Assembly (NCBI GenBank): GCA_014379345.1
Contig: JACMLY010000098.1
Coordinates: 1 to 35,618 of the forward strand
Source: Chitinophagaceae bacterium
GTDB taxonomy: Bacteria; Bacteroidota; Bacteroidia; Chitinophagales; Chitinophagaceae
Direction of reading: 5' to 3'
DNA length: 35,618 nucleotides
The notes beneath the pieces were generated by a model that saw only the letters and a program-made list of their open reading frames with translations, searched no databases and had not been told where the DNA came from. Each line of letters starts with the position of its first letter. Positions within the stretch are counted from its first letter, which is position 1. Shown here piece after piece: positions 17,201 to 26,265 of this stretch. The position numbers were made by a program, and so were the translations under genes.

Positions 17201-19465
17201 TTATTCTTTCAATTTATAATAACAGAACAAAGGCCACGTATGCGGGTGGGAGCAAAACCCCTGGAACGCTCTTTTCCGATCCTGCGAGGGCACCCAAAAT
17301 GCATACAGCCCTTCACGGTATAGCGTTGAATTCACTTCGTCCGCCGCCGTCCATTGGCCTACCCAGTACTCAGGATAATGGGTGGTAAAATTTTGAAAAG
17401 AGAATTGTAGCAATAGTGACCTGGCTTCTTCTTTATCAAACGTAGCTACGCCGAGCAATACAGGATACTCGAGTGAAAACCAAATGCCGCCATCCTCTCC
17501 ATCAGGATTGCCGCGCCATAAGGGTTTTTCCCGGGTCCGCATCCCGATCTTTTCCTGTGCCAATAGCTTGCTTTTCACATGATCATAGATCTCTCGTTTT
17601 CTTTCGTTTGATAAATCAGGAATTTGAAGCAGGTATCCTTGCGGCTCAATGCAAACATTATCTACGCCAAACCGTAACTTATTATTGAGATAAGCCCTGG
17701 CTGCAAATTTGCGGTTTCCCAAATCATTCATAAACACATTGTGGAGAGCGGCCCTGTATTCTTCCAGAGCGGAGATAAATGGAGCTGCTTCCGGATGCTT
17801 AGAATCTTTTAACACCTGCACCAGCTTAGGAAAAACGGCCAGCACCATCGCGGAGTTTAGATGAGACTCTGCAGACCGTGAATATTTATTGGGCGAATAT
17901 TCATGAAAGAAACTATCGCTCCAATCCGAATTTAAGATCTTTACAAGTCCTACCGGCCCAGTGCCAATCTCATCACGCAGATAAATAAAGAATTTTTTCA
18001 ACATGGTTATCATCGATTCTCTCCTGCCATCTTCAGCAGGATAACAAGCAATTTCTTCATTCAGAAACGAATAATCCTTTGTAATTAAAAGATATTCTGC
18101 AAGGGTATTAAAAAAGTACAACTGCTCATCGCTTTCTTTGTAAAGTGAAGGTGGAGTATAACCGAAGCCGGAATTACCTCGTTTGATTTCCCCGTCATTC
18201 TCTGCATGTTTGATGACATAGCGGAGAATTGATTTGGCCAATTCAGGATTTGTATAACAGGCCGGCAGCGCTGCCTGCAAATGATCCCTGTTGGAAATAT
18301 TATCACCGAAATAATAGCTGTAAACAGTTCCCTGCGGGATGATTGTTTCTTTATAATAAGAACTGTACTTTGCCGACGCTTCAACAAAGTGAGCATTCCA
18401 TAACATTTCGCGGCGGAGGATCTCATTTTTTTCCGAAGACATATCAGGCAATCTGCCCTTCCATTGAGCCATAAACAATCCCCCGGTTGGATTTTTCAGA
18501 TCCGCACCTGCAAACAGGTCGGCCACTTCATTTCGAGCAGCTGTAAAATTGTTGTCTTCTGTCAACCCGACCGTAATGTTGAACGATATTGCCTCTCCGG
18601 GTTTGATGGATGTCGCAGTTTCTGTTAACAACGTGTCTCCATTGGCTTTCACTATTGTTTTATAATTATTACCGGTAGCTTTTGAATACATAAACACCGA
18701 TGGCGGATCAACGTCGTACATAAATCTTTCCGTCTTTTTTGGCAAGACAAGAAAGCTGTTGTTTTTAAATGATAAATCCGCAATAGCAACTTCCCTGCTG
18801 TTATCTATAGAGATCTGTGAACGATATAAAAGCGGTTGCTTTCGCTTGTCAGTGTATTGCGCTCCATTCAAAACGTAGTTCACCAATACGCGCTCATGGT
18901 ATGACAGCTCCTGTGTTTTAGCACCGTTGTTTTTTAAAATGACAGTAATGACAAATGAAGGATTACCCGTATTGATTTTTGAGGAAGGTTTTGCTGATAT
19001 AATACGTGTACAAGCTATACCATTATCCAAACCATATCTATAGCGGGCAAAGCCAACGCCAAAATCTTTCTTTACCAATGCAGTATCCGCAGCTATGGAT
19101 TGCATCCCAGTTAAAGTGACTTTTTTGTCCAGCTTTCCATTTTTAAAAACAAGGCTTGCATCGTTCCAGCCATAATTGGTTTGCTCTGAAGCATTGATTC
19201 TGGCCCAAGCTCTTTCTGCCGTTAAAAATTGATAGATGCCGCTGACATGCGTAATCAAGGTCATGCGGTAATTGCCCAGTAGAAAATAGGGGTCTTCCGG
19301 CAAATTCGCATCTTTTCCGTCTTTATCAAATGCGGTAACCGGTATTGTTCCTGTATAGTTGTAAACGGGAAATCCGTTGGCTGACATGGACCAATTACCG
19401 AATTGGCCATGCGATAGTTGGGCTTGAAAAAAGCAGGACATAATGACCAGAGTGATTACTTTCAT
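17201..19465 (-). CDS. Exported GH94-like (alpha/alpha)6 glycosidase or phosphorylase homologue
   Basis: A 754-residue protein with a signal peptide (1-20, SHG/Q). The N-terminal half (to about 330) looks like the beta-super-sandwich of GH94/GH36-type phosphorylases; the second half is an (alpha/alpha)6 toroid. Landmarks are GDNISNRDHLQAALPACYTN (387-406), SDEQLYFFNTLAEYL (445-459) and NSDWSDSFF (512-520), which aligns with the ADWND catalytic-acid motif of GH94, giving Asp514 or Asp517. GH94 enzymes are normally cytoplasmic phosphorylases, so export suggests a hydrolase or a new subgroup. It is the last gene of block A, convergent with the IclR gene. Substrate unknown. Confidence 0.65.
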   Translation of the reverse strand: MKVITLVIMSCFFQAQLSHGQFGNWSMSANGFPVYNYTGTIPVTAFDKDGKDANLPEDPYFLLGNYRMTLITHVSGIYQFLTAERAWARINASEQTNYGWNDASLVFKNGKLDKKVTLTGMQSIAADTALVKKDFGVGFARYRYGLDNGIACTRIISAKPSSKINTGNPSFVITVILKNNGAKTQELSYHERVLVNYVLNGAQYTDKRKQPLLYRSQISIDNSREVAIADLSFKNNSFLVLPKKTERFMYDVDPPSVFMYSKATGNNYKTIVKANGDTLLTETATSIKPGEAISFNITVGLTEDNNFTAARNEVADLFAGADLKNPTGGLFMAQWKGRLPDMSSEKNEILRREMLWNAHFVEASAKYSSYYKETIIPQGTVYSYYFGDNISNRDHLQAALPACYTNPELAKSILRYVIKHAENDGEIKRGNSGFGYTPPSLYKESDEQLYFFNTLAEYLLITKDYSFLNEEIACYPAEDGRRESMITMLKKFFIYLRDEIGTGPVGLVKILNSDWSDSFFHEYSPNKYSRSAESHLNSAMVLAVFPKLVQVLKDSKHPEAAPFISALEEYRAALHNVFMNDLGNRKFAARAYLNNKLRFGVDNVCIEPQGYLLQIPDLSNERKREIYDHVKSKLLAQEKIGMRTREKPLWRGNPDGEDGGIWFSLEYPVLLGVATFDKEEARSLLLQFSFQNFTTHYPEYWVGQWTAADEVNSTLYREGLYAFWVPSQDRKRAFQGFCSHPHTWPLFCYYKLKE

Positions 19466-19636
19466 GATGTGTTACGATAGTTTTAAGTCGTTTTAAGTTG
19501 TTTACCGCTATCTTATTTAACGGTTGGGGTAATTTCCATTTTCCTTGATTGAAAGCCGGCGTTATCAAGTTTTGCACAACGCGTTGCATCAGTTTTTCAA
19601 TAGTAATTTTTACCATCGGCTGAATGCAGGTCACAT

Positions 19637-21088
19637 CTATAATTTGAAATTCCACGTATTAGCATTTTTGTCTTTCAGATGAATGCTGAACGTGCTAACG
19701 CTACCGTCAGTCTTAGTTACGACAACCTGGTACGAGCCGAAAAATCCTCTGAATGATAGTTCACCGTTATTGGTGGATGATAAACGTACATTTTTCGTCA
19801 TCCACTCTTCTTTTATCAATTTTTTTAACCGGGTATACACTGGCTTGGGATTAAGATTGCGATCTAAGAGACCGCCGCCTTTAAGCCATATAAATCGATC
19901 AGATAATCCCCACCAGTGTATGGATGCCATTGAAGGATGGGAAAAAGCCAGGGTATAAAACATTTCTGCAAAATCGGCCTGTGCGTCTTCTGTCCAGGTG
20001 CCCTGACGCCAATCACCTGTAATTGTTTTTCCAGATGATTGCGGAATAAATTCCGTTATGTGGATGGGTAGCCCTAATTCTTTGAATTTATCAAAAGTTT
20101 TAATGATCTCTATTGGAGAAAACCACATTTCCCGTGGTTCATGCGCCTGAATACCTACTCCGGTAACCGGTGTTTTACGTTTTTGCATTTCGCTTACCAA
20201 TCGATAAAATTTCTCTCTTACCGCAGGCCGTGCAATAACGTAAAATTCATTCACTATAAAATCTCCTTTGGAGTCGGCTTCATAAGCCCATTGAAAGGAT
20301 TTTTCGACCCAAGGTAAAGTCTCTTCCAAAGTTATCCCATTAACGCTATACCTGCTGCCTTCATCAATTTTACCCGGGCCAAAGATAGAATCCCGCAAAG
20401 CTTTCTCCCAGGGAATGGTAGTTACGGGTTCGTTGACAACATCCCATATTTTAATCTGATCTTTAAACCCGCCGACAAGATTTTGTATGCGCGCTTTGTA
20501 CAACGCGGTTGCCAATTCATAAGGCAATCGTAAAACCCAGGGGGGCGTACCCGCCATGTTCGTCCAGCCTAACGTGTGGCCTTTGGCTACAATATTGTTT
20601 TGCCTGCACCAATCTAATTTTTGTTGCAACTTTTGCCATTGGGGTTTACCCTGTTCCATTTCGTACGGTGTCCATTTTACAGTGAGCTCGGTGAAATTGA
20701 AAATTGCCTTAAACATCTCTGTAAACTTTACGAACTCTTCGGATGTAAGTTCTGATCTGAAAACTTCTTCACTTAAATTACCAAACAAAAAATCCTGTGA
20801 AACCTGGTTGATCGATACTGACAGATTTCTTAACGGCCTTCCCGTTGAGTCCATTAATAAAATGGTTGCCTCACCTTTACGATATTTTTCAATATTTTTT
20901 TTTGCAGCCTGGAGATATTGTTTCTCAATCTGAAAATGTTTTTCCGCCTCTAAAACCGAAGTATCAACACCTGAATCAGTCTTTGTGGTTCGTTCGTTAA
21001 TTTTTTTCGCCCGTTGTGCTACAATATCATTCCGACACATAGCCAAAAGAATTATAATACTGCCTAATCTAAAAATCTGTGTTAACAT
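19637..21088 (-). CDS. GH10 endo-xylanase-like glycoside hydrolase
   Basis: A 483-residue exported enzyme. A hydrophobic N-terminus (about 8-18) is followed by a charged helical linker (26-72), a small beta-rich module (75-105) and the GH10 barrel. Barrel motifs are AKGHTLGW (168-175), IWDVVNEP with acid/base Glu220 and PIHITEF with nucleophile Glu346, then SIHWWGLSDRF. A C-terminal beta tail (from about 435, LSFRGFFGSYQVVV) ends at NFKL. Typical GH10 enzymes cut beta-1,4-xylan. A close look at the aglycone region would be needed before calling this a true xylanase. A decayed copy of its tail lies downstream at 17049-17170, pointing to past duplication in this spot. Confidence 0.85.
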   Translation of the reverse strand: MLTQIFRLGSIIILLAMCRNDIVAQRAKKINERTTKTDSGVDTSVLEAEKHFQIEKQYLQAAKKNIEKYRKGEATILLMDSTGRPLRNLSVSINQVSQDFLFGNLSEEVFRSELTSEEFVKFTEMFKAIFNFTELTVKWTPYEMEQGKPQWQKLQQKLDWCRQNNIVAKGHTLGWTNMAGTPPWVLRLPYELATALYKARIQNLVGGFKDQIKIWDVVNEPVTTIPWEKALRDSIFGPGKIDEGSRYSVNGITLEETLPWVEKSFQWAYEADSKGDFIVNEFYVIARPAVREKFYRLVSEMQKRKTPVTGVGIQAHEPREMWFSPIEIIKTFDKFKELGLPIHITEFIPQSSGKTITGDWRQGTWTEDAQADFAEMFYTLAFSHPSMASIHWWGLSDRFIWLKGGGLLDRNLNPKPVYTRLKKLIKEEWMTKNVRLSSTNNGELSFRGFFGSYQVVVTKTDGSVSTFSIHLKDKNANTWNFKL

Positions 21089-21165
21089 CCGTACATATTA
21101 TAGGTTATCGCCCAAAGTGTTTGTGTACCCAAAGTGTCCAAAACTTTCACCTGTATAGTCGTATC

Positions 21166-22557
21166 TTATTTTTCATATGCCCCTACATCAACACCAGCAC
21201 CTGTTGGGCGAACAACGCCCTTTATGTCTTTAGATGAGAAAATACTCTGAGTACCACCATCGACGGCCGGGCTTCCCGATTTTAAAGAGAAGTTTGCCAA
21301 AAGGCCATTTAAAGAGATATTCAAGAATTGCGGGTCTGCAATTTTATCATGAGGTCCCTGAACAGCTACCGATCCATTGAAATATATATTGTAGTCGTAT
21401 GTTACATTGGTATTATTGCTATTAGAATTGCATTTCCCACCGCTGGCTGAATACATAATATTGTTGATGATTTTTACATCGGCACAATTGTTTGAAAAGA
21501 TGTCGGCATATCCCACAACGGTTCCATTATGATAAGCTGTGTTATTAATAATGTCAACATGGTCAGCCTTATAAGAATGTATTCCGGATCCTCCATTGTT
21601 AAAACTAATATTGTTTTCAACAAGTGTTCGACCCAGGTATGGCTGTCCGCTTGTCTGCCCATAGGGATACCTGTTCACATCAATAATAATTCCATTTCCA
21701 TCCGATAATTTTGGCGGTGTAAGTCCGATCCAGGGAATTGTTGTTTTATTATTATAACAGATATTATTCCTGATAATATTTCTATACGTTGTTACACCAT
21801 CACTGCTAACAGGTGATAAAATACTAATGCCGCTGCCGCCATACATCATATACCACGCATTATTATACACTGTATTCCCTTCTACAGTGGTATAGTCGGC
21901 CTGAATAGAGTTTATGCCACCGCCGGGAAAGTCGTGGACCTTACAATTTCGAATTATTACATGATGAGGAAATTTGGATTCATTGTTTGGCCCCCCTATT
22001 GTGATGCCGTTGGTATTGAACTGTGAGTAATAATTAAAATCAGTGCCGCCGGCAAGTTTGTGATTATAGGATGCCAATGCATCGGCATTAGTAATACTTG
22101 CATTATTCCCTTCAAGCTCTATTCCTTCCAGAACAATATAAGATCCGTTTATAACAATTGCATTCCAAACATTTCCCGAACAGAACACTTTTGGATTATG
22201 GCCCGGGTAAGCTTTAAATGTAATGTACTTGTTGGCTGTCCCTGACTTTGTAATATTTAGCAGTGGACCGGATGTAGAGACGTACACTCCATTCATGATT
22301 AGCACAGTATCCCCTTCCACTGCTTTGTCTGCAGCAGTGCTTATCTTTTTAAGTGGAGTTGAGGCGGCTAAACCATTATTTGCATCAGAACCCGATCCAT
22401 CCGATACATAATAAATTTTCCCAGCGGCTATTACCGGTGGTGGGCCAGGCGGTGCAGTGTTCACTGCAGGAGATTTCTTGCAACCGTCCGCTATAACAAT
22501 ACCACTCACGACCAATAAAAAAGAACGCACCAAATTCATACTATAAATCATTCCCAA
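21166..22557 (-). CDS. Right-handed parallel beta-helix lipoprotein, copy 1
   Basis: A 463-residue probable lipoprotein (Cys26 in IADGCKK; the start could be the later Met at 22537-22539). After a Pro-rich linker comes a DUF1565-like entry (KIYYVSDGSGSDANNGL) and a beta-helix with many short NN-rich rungs, such as VIIRNCKVHDFPGGGI, DYTTVEGNTVYNNAWYM and HVDIINNTAYHNG. It ends GVDVGAYEK. This architecture is shared by PL6, PL9 and other pectin or alginate lyases, but I cannot place the family. It closely resembles the protein at 34117-35553, including the shared FNTNGI, HH.IIRNC, PGGGI and NAWYM.Y.GSGI blocks. Probably a lyase, hydrolase or epimerase acting at the outer membrane. Confidence 0.78.
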   Translation of the reverse strand: MGMIYSMNLVRSFLLVVSGIVIADGCKKSPAVNTAPPGPPPVIAAGKIYYVSDGSGSDANNGLAASTPLKKISTAADKAVEGDTVLIMNGVYVSTSGPLLNITKSGTANKYITFKAYPGHNPKVFCSGNVWNAIVINGSYIVLEGIELEGNNASITNADALASYNHKLAGGTDFNYYSQFNTNGITIGGPNNESKFPHHVIIRNCKVHDFPGGGINSIQADYTTVEGNTVYNNAWYMMYGGSGISILSPVSSDGVTTYRNIIRNNICYNNKTTIPWIGLTPPKLSDGNGIIIDVNRYPYGQTSGQPYLGRTLVENNISFNNGGSGIHSYKADHVDIINNTAYHNGTVVGYADIFSNNCADVKIINNIMYSASGGKCNSNSNNTNVTYDYNIYFNGSVAVQGPHDKIADPQFLNISLNGLLANFSLKSGSPAVDGGTQSIFSSKDIKGVVRPTGAGVDVGAYEK

Positions 22558-22621
22558 CTTTTTACTTTTTATTTTTAATTTTCCAATTTCAGGCCAGGGC
22601 TGTTAAAAGAAATTTATCCGC

Positions 22622-24118
22622 TTAATCAAGTACATCTATTAACCCGGTTTTTGTTTCGAGAAACATGGCTTTATTTCTCGTGAATTTTTGATTATCAATT
22701 ATTACTCCCTGTATCCGGATACCTTTGGCGTTCTCCGCATATATTGCCGGACGTGCATCCTTTTCACGGTAAGACACCGATATATCGCTCAATGTGATTC
22801 CTTTCACATGCTTTATGTAAAAAGCACTCGAAGGTAATTTTGTACCGAATGTCAGCCTGTTTTCAGGATACACTCTATTATTTTCCAAAATATCAGCAGG
22901 AAAACTTTTCAATGAATCTGCACTTACTGCAATAAGAATATAAATATTTATGTTCGAGAGCTTTATATTTTCAGCCGGGCTTTCTTCTAAACCAGCAATG
23001 ATAGATGGGATAACACTCCTGCTTTCTGCCCGGACATTATTAATGCTGATATTACGCATCACAGAGGGTTTGTTATCGGGAGAAAGAAAACGTTTGCCGA
23101 CCCTTATAAAAAAGGGCGAAAGCACATCTGTCATTATAATATCCGAAAACTGAATGTTTTCAACCAACCCACCATCTACACCCAAAATAACTATGCCGGT
23201 GTTGTTGCTCTGCAGATCGGGGTTGTAAACAATATCCGGGGTCATTTTCCAATGCCGGTAGCCATTGAATGAGCTCTTTTTTATTACACAATTACTGATC
23301 GATATATTTTTAAACCCTGTGCGTGACCCCGTCCCTAATTTAATGCCATTGCAAAGTGATGAAAGCACACAATTAGTTACGGTAATATTCTCACAAAATT
23401 TATTTAGATATTCACTTTTAAAACAAAGTGCATCGTCTTCTGAATCGATTGTACAATTGGCGATGGTTACATCTTTTGCATCTACATCCAATCCATCGCA
23501 GTTCCAGTTTACTAAACTATTAATATATATTCCTTCGATATTTACCTTTTCGCATCCCGAAATGGAAATGGTCACCTGTGCAGAATTCAATACTGAAATG
23601 CCTTTCAATAAAACATTTGAACATCCGATAAAAAAAATGTTTTTTGGCCTGCCGTCTTTGTTCAGGCCCAGTTGAAACGCTTGTCCTTCTCCGGCACCCC
23701 TCACTGCACCCTCTCCTTTTATTCCTGTATATTTTGCACCATCTGCAATAACAAGCGCTTTCATATACTTTACATATACTCCATCATGTGTGATGGTGCC
23801 AAATTTCTTTGCTGATGAAATGTCATGTTCCGGATAATCAGCCGGATTATAACTTCCCTGTAATACTGCCCCAGGCAACAAATGCAGATAAACACTCGAC
23901 TTAAGAAAAATGGTTCCGGTAAAATATTTCCCTGCCGGAACAATGACCTCCCCTCCCCCGTTTTTGTAACATTTATCTATTGCTGATTGAATAGACCTTG
24001 TATTCATTACGTTGCTATCACTTTTTGCACCAAAATCTATTATGCTGTAGGTTTGGGCATTTGACACTGCACTAACAAAGAGTGATAAAAAAATGAATAT
24101 TCCGCGTCGTCGCATCAT
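22622..24118 (-). CDS. GH28-like polygalacturonase-family protein
   Basis: A 498-residue exported beta-helix protein with a signal peptide (1-21, SNA/Q). The N-terminus (DFGAKSDSNVMNTRSIQSAI, 28-47) and GGGEVIVPAGKY are classic GH28/pectate-lyase-3 openings. Catalytic aspartates are visible in NCDGLDVD (Asp208) and DSEDDALCFKS (Asp228, Asp229). At the usual GHG position it reads SLCNGIKLGTGS (254-265), so the canonical histidine is missing. Bacteroidota GH28 relatives with this NGIK variant exist, so the protein may still be active, perhaps as an exo-enzyme on a non-pectin uronide or rhamnose linkage. It lies 39 bases after the sugar permease gene and 64 before the beta-helix gene. Confidence 0.82.
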   Translation of the reverse strand: MMRRRGIFIFLSLFVSAVSNAQTYSIIDFGAKSDSNVMNTRSIQSAIDKCYKNGGGEVIVPAGKYFTGTIFLKSSVYLHLLPGAVLQGSYNPADYPEHDISSAKKFGTITHDGVYVKYMKALVIADGAKYTGIKGEGAVRGAGEGQAFQLGLNKDGRPKNIFFIGCSNVLLKGISVLNSAQVTISISGCEKVNIEGIYINSLVNWNCDGLDVDAKDVTIANCTIDSEDDALCFKSEYLNKFCENITVTNCVLSSLCNGIKLGTGSRTGFKNISISNCVIKKSSFNGYRHWKMTPDIVYNPDLQSNNTGIVILGVDGGLVENIQFSDIIMTDVLSPFFIRVGKRFLSPDNKPSVMRNISINNVRAESRSVIPSIIAGLEESPAENIKLSNINIYILIAVSADSLKSFPADILENNRVYPENRLTFGTKLPSSAFYIKHVKGITLSDISVSYREKDARPAIYAENAKGIRIQGVIIDNQKFTRNKAMFLETKTGLIDVLD

Positions 24119-24157
24119 CTAAAATTTAAGGAATTAATTTGCAATTAAATGGTGTAG

Positions 24158-25156
24158 CTATTTTTTTGCCAATATGATTAAAACAATACCTATTATATAC
24201 AATAATAACATGAGGTATAAATTACGATAGGTGTTCCGGGAAGCACTGGCAAATTCTTTCCAGATAAAAATGCCCCAGATGGCAGCAATGATTGTTGCTC
24301 CCTGCCCAAGCCCATACGAAATGGCGGGACCGGCTTTACCAGAAGCGATGATGTTAAATGACATCCCGATATGCCAGATTACGCCTCCGAGCAAACCGAT
24401 CAAATGATCTTTTCCTGAACCCTTAAAATAATCACGGATACCCAACCTTTTGCCTGAAAATGGAAACCGCATGAGCAAGCCATTGAATAAAAAATTACTA
24501 GCCACAATCCCTATGGCGAAAAATACAAGGGCCGTATATGGTGTGAGTTTGCCCTCTTCGGGCACATCAAAATCTGTCGCCATCGAAGCCGCTACATATT
24601 TATAAAAAAAACCCATCAGCACACCTGCCACAATAGCAATCACAAGGCCTTTGGCCGAGAAGGTGGTTTTGCCTCTATTGACTTGCTTGTATGCAGCCGC
24701 ATTAATCAATATCGCAACGGCAATAAGGGCCACGCCACCAAACAACAACAAAGCATTTCCCTGCGGATTATCTGAGTAATTGACAATAACCCCAAGAATT
24801 AATGCAATACCAATACCTACAGGAAAAGCTACCGCCATGCCTGCAAGTGCAATAGCAGAAACCAATAAGATATTGGCCAGATTAAAAACAACTCCCCCAA
24901 TAAATGCAGAGAATAAATTGACATTATCAGCCTGGTGAAAGTCTTGCAAAAAAGAACGGCCGGATGAACCACTACTACCCAACGTAAAAGCCATTAGGAT
25001 CGATAAAAGCAAAATGCCAAAAGCATAATCCCAGTAAAACAATTCAAACCTCCAACCAGGTGAGCTGAGCTTTGTGGTATTAGCCCAGGAACCCCAGCAC
25101 AGCATAGTGATAATACAAAATAATATGGCTGTGGAGTAAGAGTGGATAATGAACAT
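24158..25156 (-). CDS. GRP/RhaT-like sugar permease
   Basis: A 332-residue inner-membrane protein with about ten transmembrane helices of the drug/metabolite transporter superfamily, GRP sugar-uptake or RhaT branch. Supporting segments are the opening MLCWGSWANTTKL (18-30), AFPVGIGIALILGVIVNY in the middle, and the paired GVIWHIGMSFNIIASGKAG and YGLGQGATIIAAIWGIFIWKE in the second half. No signal peptide. In many Bacteroidota such a permease is next to a ribokinase, as here, which suggests it brings in the pentose that the kinase phosphorylates. Substrate is inferred from this pairing only. It is separated from the kinase gene by 203 bases that hold no convincing gene. Confidence 0.82.
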   Translation of the reverse strand: MFIIHSYSTAILFCIITMLCWGSWANTTKLSSPGWRFELFYWDYAFGILLLSILMAFTLGSSGSSGRSFLQDFHQADNVNLFSAFIGGVVFNLANILLVSAIALAGMAVAFPVGIGIALILGVIVNYSDNPQGNALLLFGGVALIAVAILINAAAYKQVNRGKTTFSAKGLVIAIVAGVLMGFFYKYVAASMATDFDVPEEGKLTPYTALVFFAIGIVASNFLFNGLLMRFPFSGKRLGIRDYFKGSGKDHLIGLLGGVIWHIGMSFNIIASGKAGPAISYGLGQGATIIAAIWGIFIWKEFASASRNTYRNLYLMLLLYIIGIVLIILAKK

Positions 25157-25359
25157 GTTCTTTATTTGTACTTATTTTATAACTATTTTTTGTCAATATA
25201 CATTTCCGGGCGGGCGATACTTCATTCAGTTCACACATTTATCTGCCATTGTTTTTATTTTCCTTTCTTTTGATAGTAGTTTTAATCGAGCAAGTTCATT
25301 TGCAGTAAATAGCATAAAAAGTGTTGTTAAGAGTTGATTTATCATTACTCTAAATAGGT

Positions 25360-26265
25360 TTAATCACTCAATTCTTTTCGTGTGGGTGCAGATGATTGAG
25401 CTCCCATTTTTGTAACAGAAACAGCCGCTGCTCTGCATGCGAATTGTACAGATTCCTTCCAGGATCTTTCCTCCGCCAATGCAACTACCAATGCAGCGTT
25501 AAACACATCACCGGCAGCGGTTGTGTCCACAGCTTTCACCTTAATGGATTCAATGATACCTTGAAATTCTTTCGTATCCACATAAGCGCCTCTGCTGCCA
25601 AGAGTGATAATTACATTGTACACACCCTTTGTTTTGAAAACAGCAGTGGCTTTTTGGGCACTCCGTTGATCTGCTACCTTAATACCTGTAAGTAATTCGG
25701 TTTCACTTTCATTAGGTGTAATTAAAAACAACCCGTCATAAATTGTATCAGGTAATGATGCCGCAGGTGCAGGATTAAGAACAAAATTTACTTTATGTTG
25801 CTTTGCATAGTCTGATAAATAATTAACGACCGGCAATGGAGTTTCCAGTTGTGTTATCAGCCATCCGGCATCTGCTAAAATGCCATCGGCTTTTTTTATA
25901 TCATCAACGGATAGTAAGGCATTCGCTCCGGAAGCAACAATGATTGAATTCTCTCCTTCTTTGTTAATGGTGATTATTGCTACCCCTGTTGGTGCAGTCA
26001 CATCTTTTATTATTCCTCTTATGTCTATTCCATCATTCCTATATTGGATGATAGCATCGCTTCCAAAAGAATCGCTACCCACTTTACAAATGAAACTAAC
26101 ATTACCACCAAGCCTTGCTGCGGCCACAGCCTGGTTGGCACCTTTGCCACCCTGAAAAACGAAAAAATCTCCGCCTAAAATTGTTTCTCCGGGTTTCGGG
26201 AACCTGTCCGTTTTCAAAACCATATCCGTATTGGAACTTCCAATAACAACAATTTTATTTTTCAT
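25360..26265 (-). CDS. rbsK: Ribokinase (PfkB family)
   Basis: A 301-residue cytoplasmic PfkB-family kinase predicted to phosphorylate a pentose (ribose or a related sugar) with ATP. The first PfkB signature is QGGKGANQAVAAARLGG (38-54) and the second is VDTTAAGDVFNAAL, which holds the anion hole and catalytic base Asp. Opening IVVIGSSNTDMVL and length match ribokinases better than KDG kinases. The start overlaps the end of the GH127-like gene by 11 bases, so translation is probably coupled. Coupling to an arabinofuranosidase-like gene makes a released pentose a plausible substrate, but known L-arabinose breakdown in bacteria uses a different kinase, so this stays uncertain. Confidence 0.9.
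   Translation of the reverse strand: MKNKIVVIGSSNTDMVLKTDRFPKPGETILGGDFFVFQGGKGANQAVAAARLGGNVSFICKVGSDSFGSDAIIQYRNDGIDIRGIIKDVTAPTGVAIITINKEGENSIIVASGANALLSVDDIKKADGILADAGWLITQLETPLPVVNYLSDYAKQHKVNFVLNPAPAASLPDTIYDGLFLITPNESETELLTGIKVADQRSAQKATAVFKTKGVYNVIITLGSRGAYVDTKEFQGIIESIKVKAVDTTAAGDVFNAALVVALAEERSWKESVQFACRAAAVSVTKMGAQSSAPTRKELSD

Noticed and set aside
19395..19655. An 86-codon minus-strand frame between the GH10 and GH94-like genes.
   Set aside because: It overlaps both neighbouring genes and its sequence lacks domain features or a signal; most likely chance.
25226..25345. A 39-codon minus-strand open frame in the gap between the ribokinase and permease genes, with a hydrophobic start and a lysine-rich end.
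   Set aside because: It is short, resembles no protein I know, and the region is AT-rich enough for chance frames.
25360..26265. The PfkB-family kinase as the missing KDG kinase of the glucuronate route.
   Set aside because: The N-terminal signature and overall pattern fit ribokinase better, and it lies in the other block, away from uxaC-uxuB-uxuA.
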